The notes under the pieces: model-generated
What the model saw: the letters and a program-made list of their open reading frames with translations, nothing else
Told to the model about the DNA's origin: nothing
Database searches by the model: none
Program-made: the position numbers and the translations under genes
Shown here: in pieces, positions 8,809 through 20,315 of the stretch
Layout of the letters: every line of letters starts with the position of its first letter
Position numbering within the stretch: the stretch's first letter is position 1
NCBI RefSeq assembly: GCF_013374995.1
Contig: NZ_CP056030.1
Location: 5,054,501 to 5,118,500, forward strand
DNA: 64,000 nt
From: Pseudomonas eucalypticola
Lineage (GTDB): Bacteria; Pseudomonadota; Gammaproteobacteria; Pseudomonadales; Pseudomonadaceae
Reading direction: 5' to 3'

Positions 8809-10164
8809 TCATTCCATTGAGCTATAAGCCGCCGGTAGACGAAGGTTCAGGCGCAGCCCGGCGCCCGTGTTTTGCGCCCACAGGGTGCCGCCCTGACGGG
8901 CCACGGCGTTGCGCGCGATGCTCAAGCCCAGGCCGAAACCACCGTCACCGGGCCGCGAACCGTCCAGGCGGATGAAAGGGTGGAAAATGCGCTCCAGGTC
9001 GCGCTCGGCCACGCCGCCGCCCTGGTCTTCAAGCCACACCAACCACTGGTCGCCTTCGCGACGCCCCGCCAGGCTGATGACCCCGCCGGGGGGCGAATGG
9101 CGGATAGCGTTGCGCAGGATATTTTCCAACGCCTGGGCCAAGGCATTGAGGTTCCCCTGCACCCAGCATTCGGCGCCCACCCGGCATTGCAACTGACTGC
9201 TGGGCCAGCCGCTTTCATAGCAGGCGTTTTCGCCCAGCATGTCCCACAGGGCCTGGATCTGAATAGCCTCCAGGGCGGGCGCGCTGCGTTCGGTGTCCTG
9301 CCACGCCAATTGCAGGGTGTCGTCCACCAGCCGCTGCATGCCCTGCACTTCGCGCTGAACCCGGTCGCGCAGGCGCGCGCAGTCCTGCTCGCTGTCACCC
9401 GCCACTCGCAGTCGGCTCAGGGGCGTGCGCAGTTCATGGGACAGGTCACGCAACAATTGGCGCTGCAAGGCCACGGTGCTTTGCAGGCGCTCGGCCATGT
9501 GGTCGAAGGCTCGTCCCAACTCACCCAACTCGTCGGCGCGGCTGGTAGCCTGGGCAGTCAGGCGGCCCTGCAACGGGTCGGCACGCCAGGCATTGGCCTG
9601 TTCACGCAGGCGGTTGAGCGGGGCGATCAACAGGCGGTACAGGCCCATGCATAACAGGAAGGTGAACACCCCCGGGATAACGCCGGTGATGGTCACGTGC
9701 CACAGCAACGCATAGCGCCCTGGCATGAAACGCTCGGGCAATTCGATCACCAGGCTGCCGGCTGCGGGGTCGTGCGGGAACGGCACGCGCATCCACGGCA
9801 ACAACTGCGAGCGGCGGCTCACGGGCCATTCAAGGCCGCGCAGGAAGGTCAGGCGCTGGCGCTGGGCGGGCGTCCAGGCGTCGCTGCCCAGGGGTTGCAG
9901 GTCAGGGCCGATGACCGCCACCCAGCTGTTCTCGCGCTGGCGCATGCCTGCCAGCCAGCGGTCGACGCCCTCGGTCCCCGCGCCCTGCCAGGCTTGCTCG
10001 GCCTCAGCGGCGTAGGCCTTGAGCGCCTGGCGGGCTTCGGAGGACAGGAACGCATTTTGGGTTTCCATGTAGCGCCCCCACGACCAGCTCAACCAGATCA
10101 TCAGCAGGCAGAAGGCAACCAGCAATACCACCAGCTTCCAGAACAGCGATTGGCGCCCTGGCAT
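8809..10164 (-). CDS. two-component sensor histidine kinase (PirS-like)
   Basis: About 451 residues. A TM segment near residues 10-30 is followed by a roughly 125-residue periplasmic region and a second TM near 160-180. HAMP, DHp with LSHELRTPLSRLR, and HATPase with NILRNAIRH and GFGLGLSIARNAV then follow. It starts two bases after the stop of the response regulator upstream, so the pair is one operon. An alternative start at 10179 overlaps that gene. By position next to cysM it corresponds to the P. aeruginosa PA0930/PirS locus (iron-enterobactin response), but no receptor gene is adjacent here, so the signal is uncertain. Confidence 0.85.
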   Translation of the reverse strand: MPGRQSLFWKLVVLLVAFCLLMIWLSWSWGRYMETQNAFLSSEARQALKAYAAEAEQAWQGAGTEGVDRWLAGMRQRENSWVAVIGPDLQPLGSDAWTPAQRQRLTFLRGLEWPVSRRSQLLPWMRVPFPHDPAAGSLVIELPERFMPGRYALLWHVTITGVIPGVFTFLLCMGLYRLLIAPLNRLREQANAWRADPLQGRLTAQATSRADELGELGRAFDHMAERLQSTVALQRQLLRDLSHELRTPLSRLRVAGDSEQDCARLRDRVQREVQGMQRLVDDTLQLAWQDTERSAPALEAIQIQALWDMLGENACYESGWPSSQLQCRVGAECWVQGNLNALAQALENILRNAIRHSPPGGVISLAGRREGDQWLVWLEDQGGGVAERDLERIFHPFIRLDGSRPGDGGFGLGLSIARNAVARQGGTLWAQNTGAGLRLNLRLPAAYSSME

Positions 10165-10165
10165 G

Positions 10166-10891
10166 TCAGGCGTCCTCACCTGGGCTCAGCACATAGCCCT
10201 TGCCCCATACGGTACGCACCTGGCGCGCCTGGTAGCCCACGGCCTTCAGCTTGCGGCGAATCTGGCTGACGTGCATGTCCAGGCTGCGGTCGTGCTGGGC
10301 ATAGCCACGCTGCAGGGCGTGCTGGTACAGGAACGCCTTGCTCAGCACTTCCTCGGCATGGCGGTTAAGGGTATCGAGCAAGCGAAATTCACTGCGGGTA
10401 AGCCCCGCGGCGCGGCCCGCGAAGGTAACGTCGAAATGCAGGTCGTCGAAGCGCAACTCGTCGCTTTCCACCCGGCTGGGGACCTGACTGCGCCGCCGCT
10501 CCAGGGCCACGCGGCGCAGGATGGCCTCCACGCGCACTTGCAGCTCGTCGACGCTGAAGGGCTTGGGCAGGTAATCGTCGGCACCGCGGCGAAAGCCGCT
10601 GATGCGGTCGGCCTCCGCGCCCAACGCCGACATCAGGATCACCGGCGTGGCCGAATGCTCGCGCAGGTGCTGCAGCACGTCCAGCCCGTTCATGCCGGGC
10701 AGCAGGATGTCCATCAGCACCACGTCGAACCCTTCCCCCCGGGCCAGGGCCAGGCCGTCCTGGCCGTTCTGGCACCAGGTGACCTGAAAGCCGTTGCGGC
10801 CCAACTGCTCGTGCACATAGGCACCCAGCACGGGATCGTCCTCAATGGCGAGAATGTGGCCAGCACAGTGGGTTGCAGGATTCATTGGCAT
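10166..10891 (-). CDS. OmpR-family response regulator (PirR-like)
   Basis: 241 residues. The receiver domain has the acidic pair in AIEDDPVLG, phospho-Asp in VVLMDILLPGMNG, conserved Ser in VILMSALG, and Lys in YLPKPFS. The C-terminal winged helix carries GLTRSEFRLLDTL, DRSLDMHVSQIRRKL and VRTVWGKGYVL. It heads the operon with the adjacent sensor kinase. Synteny with cysM points to the PirR position of P. aeruginosa; the regulon here is not readable from sequence. Confidence 0.9.
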   Translation of the reverse strand: MPMNPATHCAGHILAIEDDPVLGAYVHEQLGRNGFQVTWCQNGQDGLALARGEGFDVVLMDILLPGMNGLDVLQHLREHSATPVILMSALGAEADRISGFRRGADDYLPKPFSVDELQVRVEAILRRVALERRRSQVPSRVESDELRFDDLHFDVTFAGRAAGLTRSEFRLLDTLNRHAEEVLSKAFLYQHALQRGYAQHDRSLDMHVSQIRRKLKAVGYQARQVRTVWGKGYVLSPGEDA

Positions 10892-10963
10892 CTGGGAGTG
10901 ATTATCAATCAGTGATTATCAGTGATCCCTGTGCTAGCAAGCAACCACCCTTTGTCCAGCGGT

Positions 10964-11560
10964 TTACAGGGGCGCAGCGCTATCAATCATTGCGTCGAGT
11001 ACCTGGCGAACAGGCTGGGCCGGGTCAGGCAAGCCTTGCAGCATCAAGCCTTCGGACAGCGCGGTGAACAGCATCGCCAACGCGGGGCGTGGCATCGGCG
11101 CCTGTTTGCCACGGTGGGTGAAGATGACCTCAATCAAGCCTCCCAGGGCTTCGCTGTTCTGCTGGTGCAGCGCGTGGTAGTGAGGGGCGAACGCCGGGTC
11201 GCGGGTGGCCATTAGTTGCAGTTCGACATCCAGCACCACACAGGCCTTGTTGTGCTTGAGATTGTCGATGTACTGCACCAGCCCCTGGCTCAATTCGGCG
11301 GGCGAAGCATCGGCGTTCAGCACACTGCTCAGCCGCTCAATTTCAAATCCTTTGAAACGTTGGGTCAGGGCCAGGAGCAGCTCGGCCTTGCTGGCGAAAT
11401 TGGAAAAGAAAGCCCCCTTGGAAAACCCCGCGGCCTCGGCAATATCACTGACGCTGGCTCCGTGGTAGCCCTTGCTGACCATCAAGTCGGTGGCCGCCTG
11501 GAACAGTTTTTCACGGGTGTGCTGCTGCTTCTCTTCACGGCCCATTCTGGTTTTGATCAA
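10964..11560 (-). CDS. TetR-family repressor
   Basis: 198 residues with an N-terminal HTH (REKLFQAATDLMVSKGYHGASVSDIAEAAGFSKGAFFSNF, two segments of the standard TetR fold) and a TetR_C-like ligand domain. The TTG at 11560 has GGGGAG eight bases upstream; an ATG five codons later is the alternative. It is divergent from an SDR-family reductase, with two tandem palindromes between them. It most likely represses that gene and itself. The ligand is unknown; the target enzyme suggests an electrophilic carbonyl compound. Confidence 0.9.
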   Translation of the reverse strand: MIKTRMGREEKQQHTREKLFQAATDLMVSKGYHGASVSDIAEAAGFSKGAFFSNFASKAELLLALTQRFKGFEIERLSSVLNADASPAELSQGLVQYIDNLKHNKACVVLDVELQLMATRDPAFAPHYHALHQQNSEALGGLIEVIFTHRGKQAPMPRPALAMLFTALSEGLMLQGLPDPAQPVRQVLDAMIDSAAPL

Positions 11561-11628
11561 CGCTCGTTCTCCCCACGCGCTAACCCATCATGGTAACGCA
11601 GGTGGCAGGGTACCGCGCAGCAGCGCTC

Positions 11629-11664
11629 AAATACCAATTGATATTCGAATACCGATTGGTATTT
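11629..11664. promoter_or_regulatory. twin TetR operators
   Basis: Two 14-bp near-palindromes, ATACCAATTGATAT (11631-11644) and ATACCGATTGGTAT (11649-11662), are spaced 18 bp centre to centre between the divergent tetR and reductase genes. The outer arms AAATACCAAT and ATTGGTATTT also pair exactly. Spacing fits two dimers side by side on DNA. Confidence 0.75.
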
Positions 11665-11726
11665 AATCCACCCGATGCCACGCACACCACCTCATCGTCC
11701 GCCTGGCTCTACAGGAAAATCATCCA

Positions 11727-12764
11727 ATGGAATGTGTATTTGTCACCGGTGCTACCGGCCTGTTAGGCAGCAACACCGTACGCGCCCTGTTGCATCGGGG
11801 CATTCGGGTCAAAGCTCTGGTGCGGTCCCAGGAAAAAGCCCGCAGGCAATTCGCGGGGCTGCCCGTGGAATGGGTACAAGGGGACCTGTCGTGCACCGAA
11901 GCCTTCAGCCACCACCTGCAAGGTTGCGACACCCTGATCCACACCGCCGCCTACTTTCGCGACAGCTACAAGGGTGGCCGGCACTGGCAGGCCCTGTACG
12001 ACACCAATGTCACCGCTACCGAGCGGCTGTTGAGCGCCGCCTACGCCGCCGGTATCGGCCGCGCCGTGCACGTGTCGTCCATCGCAGTGCTGCACGGCCG
12101 CCCTGGCCAGGTGATCGATGAAACCATGTCGCGCCCCGAACAGGGCGCAGACGACTACTACCGCAGCAAGATCCTGGCCGAGCAGGTGGTGCAGCGTTTC
12201 CTGCGCCATCATCCGGACATGAAGGTAACCATGGTGCTGCCCGGCTGGATGTTCGGGCCAGGCGACATCGGCCCCACGTCGTCCGGCCAGTTCCTGATGG
12301 ACTACGTGGCCGGCAAGCTGCCGGGCGTGCTGCCGGGCACATTCTCGGTGGTGGATGCCCGGGACGTGGCCCTGCACCTGCTGGCCGCAGCCGAACGCGG
12401 GCGCAGTGGCGAACGCTACCTGGCGGCCGGCGTACACATGGACATGGCCAGCCTGTTCAAGGTGCTGGCCGAGGTCAGCGGCGTACCGGCCCCGCAGCGG
12501 CAGGTACCACTGGCCCTGCTGCGCGTGATCGCCGCGGGACATGAGCTGTACCATCGGCTCAGCGGCAAGCCGGTATTGATCAGCCCCGCCAGCGTACGGC
12601 TGATGGCCCAGGAGCGCGGCCGCACCCACTTCAGCCACGTCAAAAGCCGTCACGAACTGGGCTGTAGCTTTCGGCCAGTGGAACAAACGCTGGCCGACAC
12701 GCTGGGCTGGTACCGGGCGCAGCCGCATGCCGAAGGGATGAGGGCAGCAACCCAGGCACGGTGA
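11727..12764 (+). CDS. NAD(P)-dependent epimerase/reductase, extended SDR
   Basis: 345 residues. The Rossmann start FVTGATGLLGSN (TGxxGxxG), the HVSSIAVL strand and the catalytic YYRSK pair mark an extended short-chain dehydrogenase of the dihydroflavonol-4-reductase / 3-beta-HSD group. Such enzymes reduce carbonyls on small molecules using NADPH; the substrate cannot be read here. It is controlled, by inference, by the divergent TetR repressor through the twin operators in its promoter. Confidence 0.85.
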   Translation: MECVFVTGATGLLGSNTVRALLHRGIRVKALVRSQEKARRQFAGLPVEWVQGDLSCTEAFSHHLQGCDTLIHTAAYFRDSYKGGRHWQALYDTNVTATERLLSAAYAAGIGRAVHVSSIAVLHGRPGQVIDETMSRPEQGADDYYRSKILAEQVVQRFLRHHPDMKVTMVLPGWMFGPGDIGPTSSGQFLMDYVAGKLPGVLPGTFSVVDARDVALHLLAAAERGRSGERYLAAGVHMDMASLFKVLAEVSGVPAPQRQVPLALLRVIAAGHELYHRLSGKPVLISPASVRLMAQERGRTHFSHVKSRHELGCSFRPVEQTLADTLGWYRAQPHAEGMRAATQAR

Positions 12765-12875
12765 AACCGGCGATAAAGCGCTACAAAGGATGCATGCACG
12801 CCCCCGGCAAGGTATTTTGCCAGGGGCGCGCGACAGTTCGCGTCCATTTCGGGTAGCCAAAGCAGGGAGACAGGC

Positions 12876-15626
12876 GTGCTGAAAAGACTGGGGATCAAGA
12901 GCCGTGTGCTCCTGTTGGCACTGTTGCCGGCGACCTTGATGGCCGTGTTGCTGGGCGGCTATTTCAGCTATGTGCAGCAGGCTGAACTGCAGGCCCAGTT
13001 GCTGCGCCGCGGGCAAATGATCGCCGAGCAACTGGCGCCCCTGGTGGCCCATGGCATGGCCCGCACCGACAAGCCACTGCTCGAACGCATCGCCGCCCAG
13101 GCGCTGGAACAGGCCGACGTGCGTTCCGTGTCGTTCCTGGCCCCCGACCGCTCGCCTCTTGCCCACGCCGGGCCGAGCATGCTCAACCCGGTACCGATCG
13201 GCAGCAGCACCCACTTGCTGCTGCGCAGCGGCAATGATGCCACCCGCTACCTGTTGCCGGTGTTCGGCCGCCACCGGGACCTTTCGGGCGACATCGTGCC
13301 CAGCGAAGAAGACCGCCTGCTGGGCTGGGTGGAACTGGAGTTGTCCCACGACGGCACCCTGCTGCGGGTCTACCGCGGCCTGTTCGCCAGCCTCATGCTG
13401 ATCGCCGGCGGCCTGCTGGCCACCACATTGCTGGCGGTGCGCATGAGCCGGGGCATCAACGGCCCCATCAGCCAGATCAAGCAGACCGTGATCCAACTCA
13501 AGGACGGCAACCTGGAAAGCCGTTTGCCCGCCCTGGGCAGCCACGAGCTGGATGAACTGGCGGCCGGTATCAACCGCATGGCCGAGACCCTGCAGGGCGC
13601 CCAGGAGGAACTGCAACACAGCGTCGACCAGGCCACCGAAGACGTGCGCCAGAACCTGGAAACCATCGAGATCCAGAACATCGAACTGGACCTGGCCCGC
13701 AAGGAGGCCCTGGAGGCCAGCCGCATCAAGTCGGAATTCCTGGCCAACATGAGCCATGAAATCCGCACACCGCTCAACGGCATCCTGGGTTTCACCCACC
13801 TGCTGCAGAAAAGCGAGCTCACCCCGCGCCAGCTCGACTACCTGGGCACCATCGAAAAGTCCGCCGACAGCCTGCTGGGGATCATCAACGAGATTCTCGA
13901 CTTCTCGAAAATCGAAGCCGGCAAGCTGGTGCTCGACAGCATCCCGTTCAACCTGCGCGACCTGCTGCAGGACACCCTGACCATCCTGGCCCCGGCCGCC
14001 CATGCCAAGCAGCTCGAGTTGGTGAGCCTGGTGTACCGCGACACCCCGCTGTCGCTGATCGGCGACCCCCTGCGGCTCAAGCAGATCCTCACCAACCTGG
14101 TGAGCAATGCCATCAAGTTCACCCGCGAAGGCACCATCGTCGCGCGGGCCATGCTCGAAGACGAAAACGATGACGGCGTGCAGCTGCGCATCAGTGTGCA
14201 GGACACCGGCATCGGCCTGTCCACCCAGGATGTGCGCACCCTGTTCCAGGCCTTCAGCCAGGCCGACAACTCGTTGTCACGCCAACCTGGCGGCACCGGC
14301 CTGGGCCTGGTGATTTCCAAGCGCCTGATCGAGCAGATGGGCGGTGAAATCGGAGTGGAAAGCGCCCCGGGCGAGGGCTCGGAGTTCTGGATCAGCCTGC
14401 GCTTGCCCAAGGCCCGCGACGACGCTGAAGACCAACCCGGCGAACCTCTCAAGGGTCGCCGCATCGCCATGGTCGAACACCATGACCTGGCGCGCCAGGC
14501 GCTGCACCATCAGTTGGAAGACCTGGGCATGGAGGTGAGCACCTTCGCCTCGGTGGAAAAACTGGTGGGCGGCATCAGCGCCGCGCACCTCGCCGGGCAG
14601 CCCATCGACCTGGCCGTGCTGGGCCTGACCAGCTACGACATCAGCCCCGACCGCCTGGCCCCCCAGGTGCGCGATATCGAGCAACTGGGCTGCCATGCGC
14701 TGGTACTGTGCCCTACCACCGAGCAGGCCCTGTTTCACTCGGCCATGCCCAACCCTGACAGCCAGTTGCAGCCCAAGCCGGCCTGCACCCGCAAGCTGCG
14801 GCGCGGCCTCGGCGACCTGATCAACCCCAAGCGCCTGCGCACCGACACCGCCCCACCGCTGGGCAACCGCGCGCCACGGGTGCTGTGCGTGGACGACAAC
14901 CCGGCCAACCTGCTGCTGGTGCAAACCCTGCTCGAAGACCTGGGGGCCGAGGTGTTGGCCGTGGACAGCGGCTACAGCGCCATCAGGGCAGTACAGGACT
15001 CACGCTTCGACCTGGTGCTGATGGACGTGCAGATGCCCGGCATGGACGGCCGTGAAACCACTGAAAAGATCCGCCTGTGGGAAGCTGCCCAAACGGGCCC
15101 GGCATTGCCCATCGTGGCCCTTACGGCCCACGCCATGGCTAACGAAAAGCGCGCACTGTTGCAAAGTGGCATGGACGACTACCTGACCAAGCCCATCAGT
15201 GACCGGCAACTGGCGCAAGTGGTACTGAAATGGACCGGGCTGGTCCTGCGCACACGCACCACCGAACGTGCCGAGTGGGTACCCGAGGACGACGTGCTGC
15301 ACGTGCTCGACCCCGAGGAAGGCCTGCGCCTGGCCGCTGGCAAGGAGGACCTGGCCGCCGACATGCTGGCCATGCTGCTGGCCTCGCTGGAAGACGAGCG
15401 CCGCGCCATCAAGGCCGCCCGCGACGCCCAGGACCACACCCTGACCATTGAACGTGTGCACCGCCTGCATGGCGCCACCCGCTATTGCGGGGTACCGCAG
15501 TTGCGCGCGGCGTGCCAGCGCAGCGAGACCTTGCTCAAGCAGGGCGACCAGAGCGCCGGCGCCGCCCTGGATGACCTGGACGCTGCCATCACCCGCCTGG
15601 CCGAACACGCCCGTTCCAGTGCCTGA
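12876..15626 (+). CDS. gacS: GacS hybrid sensor kinase
   Basis: 916 residues starting at a GTG with AGGGAGA upstream. The order is TM1 (about 10-32), periplasmic region to about 165, TM2 (170-188), HAMP, a coiled stretch, HisKA with H294 in [12 protein letters not shown], HATPase with NLVSNAIKF and [12 protein letters not shown], a degenerate central region, the receiver with D717 in [13 protein letters not shown], and Hpt with H862 in [12 protein letters not shown]. Residue numbers 294 and 717 match characterised GacS proteins. With GacA it activates Rsm sRNAs; two candidate target sRNAs are present near 48.5 kb in this window. It is followed by ldhA, the usual neighbour. Confidence 0.97.
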   Translation: MLKRLGIKSRVLLLALLPATLMAVLLGGYFSYVQQAELQAQLLRRGQMIAEQLAPLVAHGMARTDKPLLERIAAQALEQADVRSVSFLAPDRSPLAHAGPSMLNPVPIGSSTHLLLRSGNDATRYLLPVFGRHRDLSGDIVPSEEDRLLGWVELELSHDGTLLRVYRGLFASLMLIAGGLLATTLLAVRMSRGINGPISQIKQTVIQLKDGNLESRLPALGSHELDELAAGINRMAETLQGAQEELQHSVDQATEDVRQNLETIEIQNIELDLARKEALEASRIKSEFLANMSHEIRTPLNGILGFTHLLQKSELTPRQLDYLGTIEKSADSLLGIINEILDFSKIEAGKLVLDSIPFNLRDLLQDTLTILAPAAHAKQLELVSLVYRDTPLSLIGDPLRLKQILTNLVSNAIKFTREGTIVARAMLEDENDDGVQLRISVQDTGIGLSTQDVRTLFQAFSQADNSLSRQPGGTGLGLVISKRLIEQMGGEIGVESAPGEGSEFWISLRLPKARDDAEDQPGEPLKGRRIAMVEHHDLARQALHHQLEDLGMEVSTFASVEKLVGGISAAHLAGQPIDLAVLGLTSYDISPDRLAPQVRDIEQLGCHALVLCPTTEQALFHSAMPNPDSQLQPKPACTRKLRRGLGDLINPKRLRTDTAPPLGNRAPRVLCVDDNPANLLLVQTLLEDLGAEVLAVDSGYSAIRAVQDSRFDLVLMDVQMPGMDGRETTEKIRLWEAAQTGPALPIVALTAHAMANEKRALLQSGMDDYLTKPISDRQLAQVVLKWTGLVLRTRTTERAEWVPEDDVLHVLDPEEGLRLAAGKEDLAADMLAMLLASLEDERRAIKAARDAQDHTLTIERVHRLHGATRYCGVPQLRAACQRSETLLKQGDQSAGAALDDLDAAITRLAEHARSSA

Positions 15627-15770
15627 CTCGCCTATGGAGCCTGTGCTGCCCCTCAGGGCTTTGCCCAGGCTCCACAGGCTCGCGCCGACAAGATTGACCC
15701 CGAGCAATGCCGCCCTCCCCCAACCCGCTACACTCATGGCCCGAGCCCCTCGCACAAGGAACCCTTGCCC

Positions 15771-16760
15771 ATGCGCACGCTTGTGTTCAGCGCCCAGCCC
15801 TACGACCGTGAGAGCTTCCTGGCCGCCCCGCGCGACGCCGCCATCGACCTGCATTTCCAGCCGGCGCGACTGACCGCCGAAACCGCGCCCCTGGCCGCCG
15901 GCCACGAGGTCGTGTGCGCCTTCATCAATGACGACCTGGGCGCCGAGGTACTAAGCCGACTGGCCGCCGGCGGCACCCGCCTGATCGCCCTGCGCTCGGC
16001 CGGCTACAACCACGTCGACCTGCCTGCGGCCCAGCGTCTGGGGCTGGCCGTAGTGCGGGTACCGGCCTATTCGCCCCATGCCGTGGCCGAGCACGCCGTG
16101 GCGCTGATCATGGCCCTCAACCGCCACCTGCACCGCGCGAGCAACCGCACCCGCGACGGCGATTTCACCCTGCACGGTCTCACCGGCTTCGACCTGGTGG
16201 GCAAGACCGTCGGCGTGGTCGGAACCGGCCAGATCGGGGCCACCTTCGCGCGCATCATGCACGGCTTCGGCTGCACGCTGCTCGCCCATGACCCTTATCC
16301 CAATGAGGCCGTGCTGGCGCTTGGCGCCCGTTACCTGCCGCTGGACGACGTACTGAGCCAGGCACAGATCATCAGCCTGCACTGCCCGCTCACCCCCACC
16401 AGCCACCACCTGATCAACGCCGCCAGCCTGGCCCGCCTGCAACCGGGGGCCATGCTCATCAATACTGGCCGTGGTGCGCTGGTCGACACCCCGGCGCTGA
16501 TCGACGCGCTGAAAAGCGGGCAACTGGGCTACCTGGGGCTGGATGTGTATGAGGAGGAAGCGCAGCTGTTCTTCGAAGACCGTTCCGACCTGCCGCTGCA
16601 GGACGATGTGCTGGCCAGGCTGCTGACGTTCCCCAACGTGATCATCACCGCGCACCAGGCTTTCCTGACCCGCGAAGCGCTGGCCGCTATCGCCAGTACC
16701 ACCCTGGCGAATATTTCCGACTGGGTGCGGGGTACGCCGCAGAATCTGGTCGAGGCTTAG
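15771..16760 (+). CDS. ldhA: D-lactate dehydrogenase (NAD, fermentative)
   Basis: 329 residues of the D-2-hydroxyacid dehydrogenase family. The NAD-binding motif is GVVGTGQIGATFARI, catalytic Arg is in NTGRGALVDT, Glu is in the LDVYEEEAQLFFEDRS segment, and His is in ITAHQAFLT. The YEEE...FFED loop is characteristic of LdhA rather than other family members. The ATG at 15771 has AAGGA upstream. The gacS-ldhA pairing is conserved in Pseudomonas. Confidence 0.95.
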   Translation: MRTLVFSAQPYDRESFLAAPRDAAIDLHFQPARLTAETAPLAAGHEVVCAFINDDLGAEVLSRLAAGGTRLIALRSAGYNHVDLPAAQRLGLAVVRVPAYSPHAVAEHAVALIMALNRHLHRASNRTRDGDFTLHGLTGFDLVGKTVGVVGTGQIGATFARIMHGFGCTLLAHDPYPNEAVLALGARYLPLDDVLSQAQIISLHCPLTPTSHHLINAASLARLQPGAMLINTGRGALVDTPALIDALKSGQLGYLGLDVYEEEAQLFFEDRSDLPLQDDVLARLLTFPNVIITAHQAFLTREALAAIASTTLANISDWVRGTPQNLVEA

Positions 16761-16802
16761 GCGGGCGAGCGTGCTAGCATGTCGCGCAGATTTGGAGGAC
16801 CC

Positions 16803-17240
16803 ATGGTCGAACACGATTTTCGCTACAGCCTGCTCAACCCGCACCACACCCTGATCGAATGCCGCGCCCTGGCGCCGGGCCGTTATCAAGTCACCGGCAA
16901 CGGTGGTTCGATCCACAATGACGACGTCCTGCTGGTGACCCTCAAGGGCAGCAAGACCTTGTCCATGCGCCTGACCATCGAGAAAGTCCGCCACCTGATC
17001 AACCCGCCAGGCCAGTGGGTCGCCGTGGCCCGTGGCCCGGTGTTTGGCGAACTGGCCATCCACCAGTGGCACGTGCAGTGCGACAAATGCGAAGCGGACC
17101 TGGAGTTCGAATTCGCCGTGGACGCCAAACTGGGCACCAAGGCGCAGAAGCCGGCCGCCACCGCGCGCATCAGCGAGCTGGGCTGGACGACCGTGGGCGA
17201 CAAGCACCTGTGCCGCAACTGCCAGGAGCCGCGCCCGTGA
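16803..17240 (+). CDS. small protein with CxxC pairs, probable zinc site
   Basis: 145 residues starting at an ATG preceded by TTGGAGG. An N-terminal beta-rich part (DFRYSLLNPHHTLIE) is followed by two cysteine pairs, CDKC near residue 94 and CRNC close to the C-terminus, which can form one four-cysteine zinc ribbon. No signal peptide or membrane segment is seen. The stop overlaps the GTG start of the following lipoprotein gene by three bases, so the two are co-translated. Function unknown. Confidence 0.75.
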   Translation: MVEHDFRYSLLNPHHTLIECRALAPGRYQVTGNGGSIHNDDVLLVTLKGSKTLSMRLTIEKVRHLINPPGQWVAVARGPVFGELAIHQWHVQCDKCEADLEFEFAVDAKLGTKAQKPAATARISELGWTTVGDKHLCRNCQEPRP

Positions 17241-17638
17241 AACACGCCCTGCTGCTGGCGGCACTGGCCGCCACCCTCACGGGCTGCGCAACCGGGCCCA
17301 AGCTGCAACAGGACCAGGCATATACCCTGGAGTGGATCGGTGACCGGCCGTTGATGGACGACAGCCACATCAGCCTGACCTTGGGTGAAGACGGCCGCGC
17401 CTATGGCAACGCCGGCTGCAACCACTGGTTCGCACCCTATACCCTGCAACACCACCACCTGACCTTTGGCCCGGTAGGCAGCACCCGCCGCCTGTGCGAC
17501 CCGGCGACCATGGAACAGGAACAGCGTTTCCTGCAGGCCCTCAGTGGCGTGCAGCGCTGGAGCGTGTCCAAGGAAGGCCAGATTCGCCTGTGGCCTGAAG
17601 AAGGCAAGCCGTTGCGCCTGTGGCCTGACGAGAGCTGA
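17237..17638 (+). CDS. META-domain (HslJ-like) lipoprotein
   Basis: 133 residues from a GTG that overlaps the previous stop. A lipoprotein signal ends in LTGC (Cys near 17). The body has YTLEWIGDRPLMD, GEDGRAYGNAGCNHWFAPY and LTFGPVGSTRRLC, which are the standard elements of META domains (seen in HslJ). HslJ-type proteins are linked to stress and antibiotic tolerance at the envelope. At about 110 mature residues it is a single domain. Confidence 0.85.
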   Translation: MKHALLLAALAATLTGCATGPKLQQDQAYTLEWIGDRPLMDDSHISLTLGEDGRAYGNAGCNHWFAPYTLQHHHLTFGPVGSTRRLCDPATMEQEQRFLQALSGVQRWSVSKEGQIRLWPEEGKPLRLWPDES

Positions 17639-17735
17639 TCGGACCTGGCCGCTTCGGCGGTGCGTGCGGTGGGCCTGATGTTGCGCGGTGTTCGTGACGC
17701 GGCCGGGTCCGCTGCTACAGGCTTTGGTGGGGTGC

Positions 17736-18191
17736 TCAGGAGCTTTTCAGTTTGGCCAGCTTCTCGCTGATGCCCGCGGCGGTCTGCTCGCCCACCAACT
17801 GCTCGCGCACCTTGCCCTTGGCGTCGATGATGTAGGTAATGGGCAACGCCTCGCTCTGGGGCAGGTTGAAGCGCGGCGCCGGGTCGTCGGCCAGCACGGT
17901 GAAACCGATGCCGAGCTCCTGGGCGGCCTTTTTCAGGTCGTCACCGTGCAAGCCATCGAAGTTCACGCCCACCACCGCCACGCCCTTGCCCTTGAGTTGC
18001 TCGGCCAGGGCGTTGAGCTGCGGCACTTCGCTGCGGCACGGCCCGCACCAGTCGGCCCAGTAGTTGACCACCAGCCACTGATCGTCCAGCTGGCCGGCCT
18101 TGACCACCTTGCCGTTCTGGTCCATCCCGTAATCGGCACCGCACCCCGCCAGTACCACCAGCACCAGACATACCACCACGCGCCATGCCAT
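17736..18191 (-). CDS. TlpA-family thioredoxin-like lipoprotein
   Basis: 151 residues. A lipoprotein signal ends VLAGC (Cys near 17). The thioredoxin fold has the active site WADWCGPCRSEVP near residue 45, and cis-Pro is in EALPITYIID. Such proteins act as periplasmic disulfide reductases, for example in cytochrome c maturation. The gene faces away from arsC. No Dsb or Ccm partner gene is nearby, so the client is unknown. Confidence 0.88.
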   Translation of the reverse strand: MAWRVVVCLVLVVLAGCGADYGMDQNGKVVKAGQLDDQWLVVNYWADWCGPCRSEVPQLNALAEQLKGKGVAVVGVNFDGLHGDDLKKAAQELGIGFTVLADDPAPRFNLPQSEALPITYIIDAKGKVREQLVGEQTAAGISEKLAKLKSS

Positions 18192-18229
18192 GATTGCGAC
18201 CTTCCTCTATGTGCCCGCCAGAGGGTTAG

Positions 18230-19628
<1,399 letters not shown>

Positions 19629-20300
19629 ATGCAGGATTACAAATGGCTCAACGAATACTGCCTCAACCGCTTTGGCTCGGCCAAGGCCCTGGAGGCTCAG
19701 CTACCCGAGCCGAAAACCGCAGCACAATTGCGCAAGATCCCCGCTGACCGTTACTTGTCGACCATGGCCCTGCGGGTCTTCCGCGCCGGCCTCAAGCACA
19801 GCCTGGTGGATGCCAAGTGGCCCGCGTTCGAGCAGGTGTTCTTCGGCTTCGACCCGGAAAAGGTCGTGCTGATGGGCGCCGAGCACCTGGAGCGCCTGAT
19901 GCAGGACACCCGCATCATTCGCCACCTGGGCAAGCTCAAGAGCGTGCCGCGCAACGCGCAACTGATTCTGGACATCGTGCACGAACACAAGAGCTTCGGC
20001 GCCTTCATCGCCGACTGGCCGGTGGATGACATCGTTGGCCTGTGGCAGTACCTGGCCAAGCACGGCAACCAGATGGGCGGCCTGTCGGCCCCCCGCTTCC
20101 TGCGCATGGTCGGCAAGGACACCTTCATTCCCAGCGGCGACGTGGTTGCGGCGCTCAACGCCCAGGGCATCGTCGACAGGGTGCCCAGCAGCAAACGCGA
20201 CCAGGCCAAGGTCCAGGAAGCGTTCAACCAGTGGCAGGCCGAAAGTGGGCGGCCCCTGTGCCAGCTCTCGGCGATGCTGGCCTACACCGTCAACCACTGA
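19629..20300 (+). CDS. DNA-3-methyladenine glycosylase I family protein
   Basis: 223 residues, starting at the base after the upstream stop. The HhH-type layout with FGFDPEKVVLMG, RHLGKLKSVPRNAQLIL and the GGLSAPRFLRMVGKDTFIPS segment resembles the adenine_glyco (Tag-like) family that removes alkylated adenine. It is more divergent than classical Tag and lacks an obvious four-residue zinc site, so activity on 3-methyladenine is an inference. It is part of the arsC-wrbA operon. Confidence 0.75.
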   Translation: MQDYKWLNEYCLNRFGSAKALEAQLPEPKTAAQLRKIPADRYLSTMALRVFRAGLKHSLVDAKWPAFEQVFFGFDPEKVVLMGAEHLERLMQDTRIIRHLGKLKSVPRNAQLILDIVHEHKSFGAFIADWPVDDIVGLWQYLAKHGNQMGGLSAPRFLRMVGKDTFIPSGDVVAALNAQGIVDRVPSSKRDQAKVQEAFNQWQAESGRPLCQLSAMLAYTVNH

Positions 20301-20315
20301 TTGCATGGACCACTG

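Noticed and set aside
11763..14003. 746-codon frame antisense to the SDR gene and gacS
   Set aside because: Runs across two real genes and their promoter; a GC-skew shadow.
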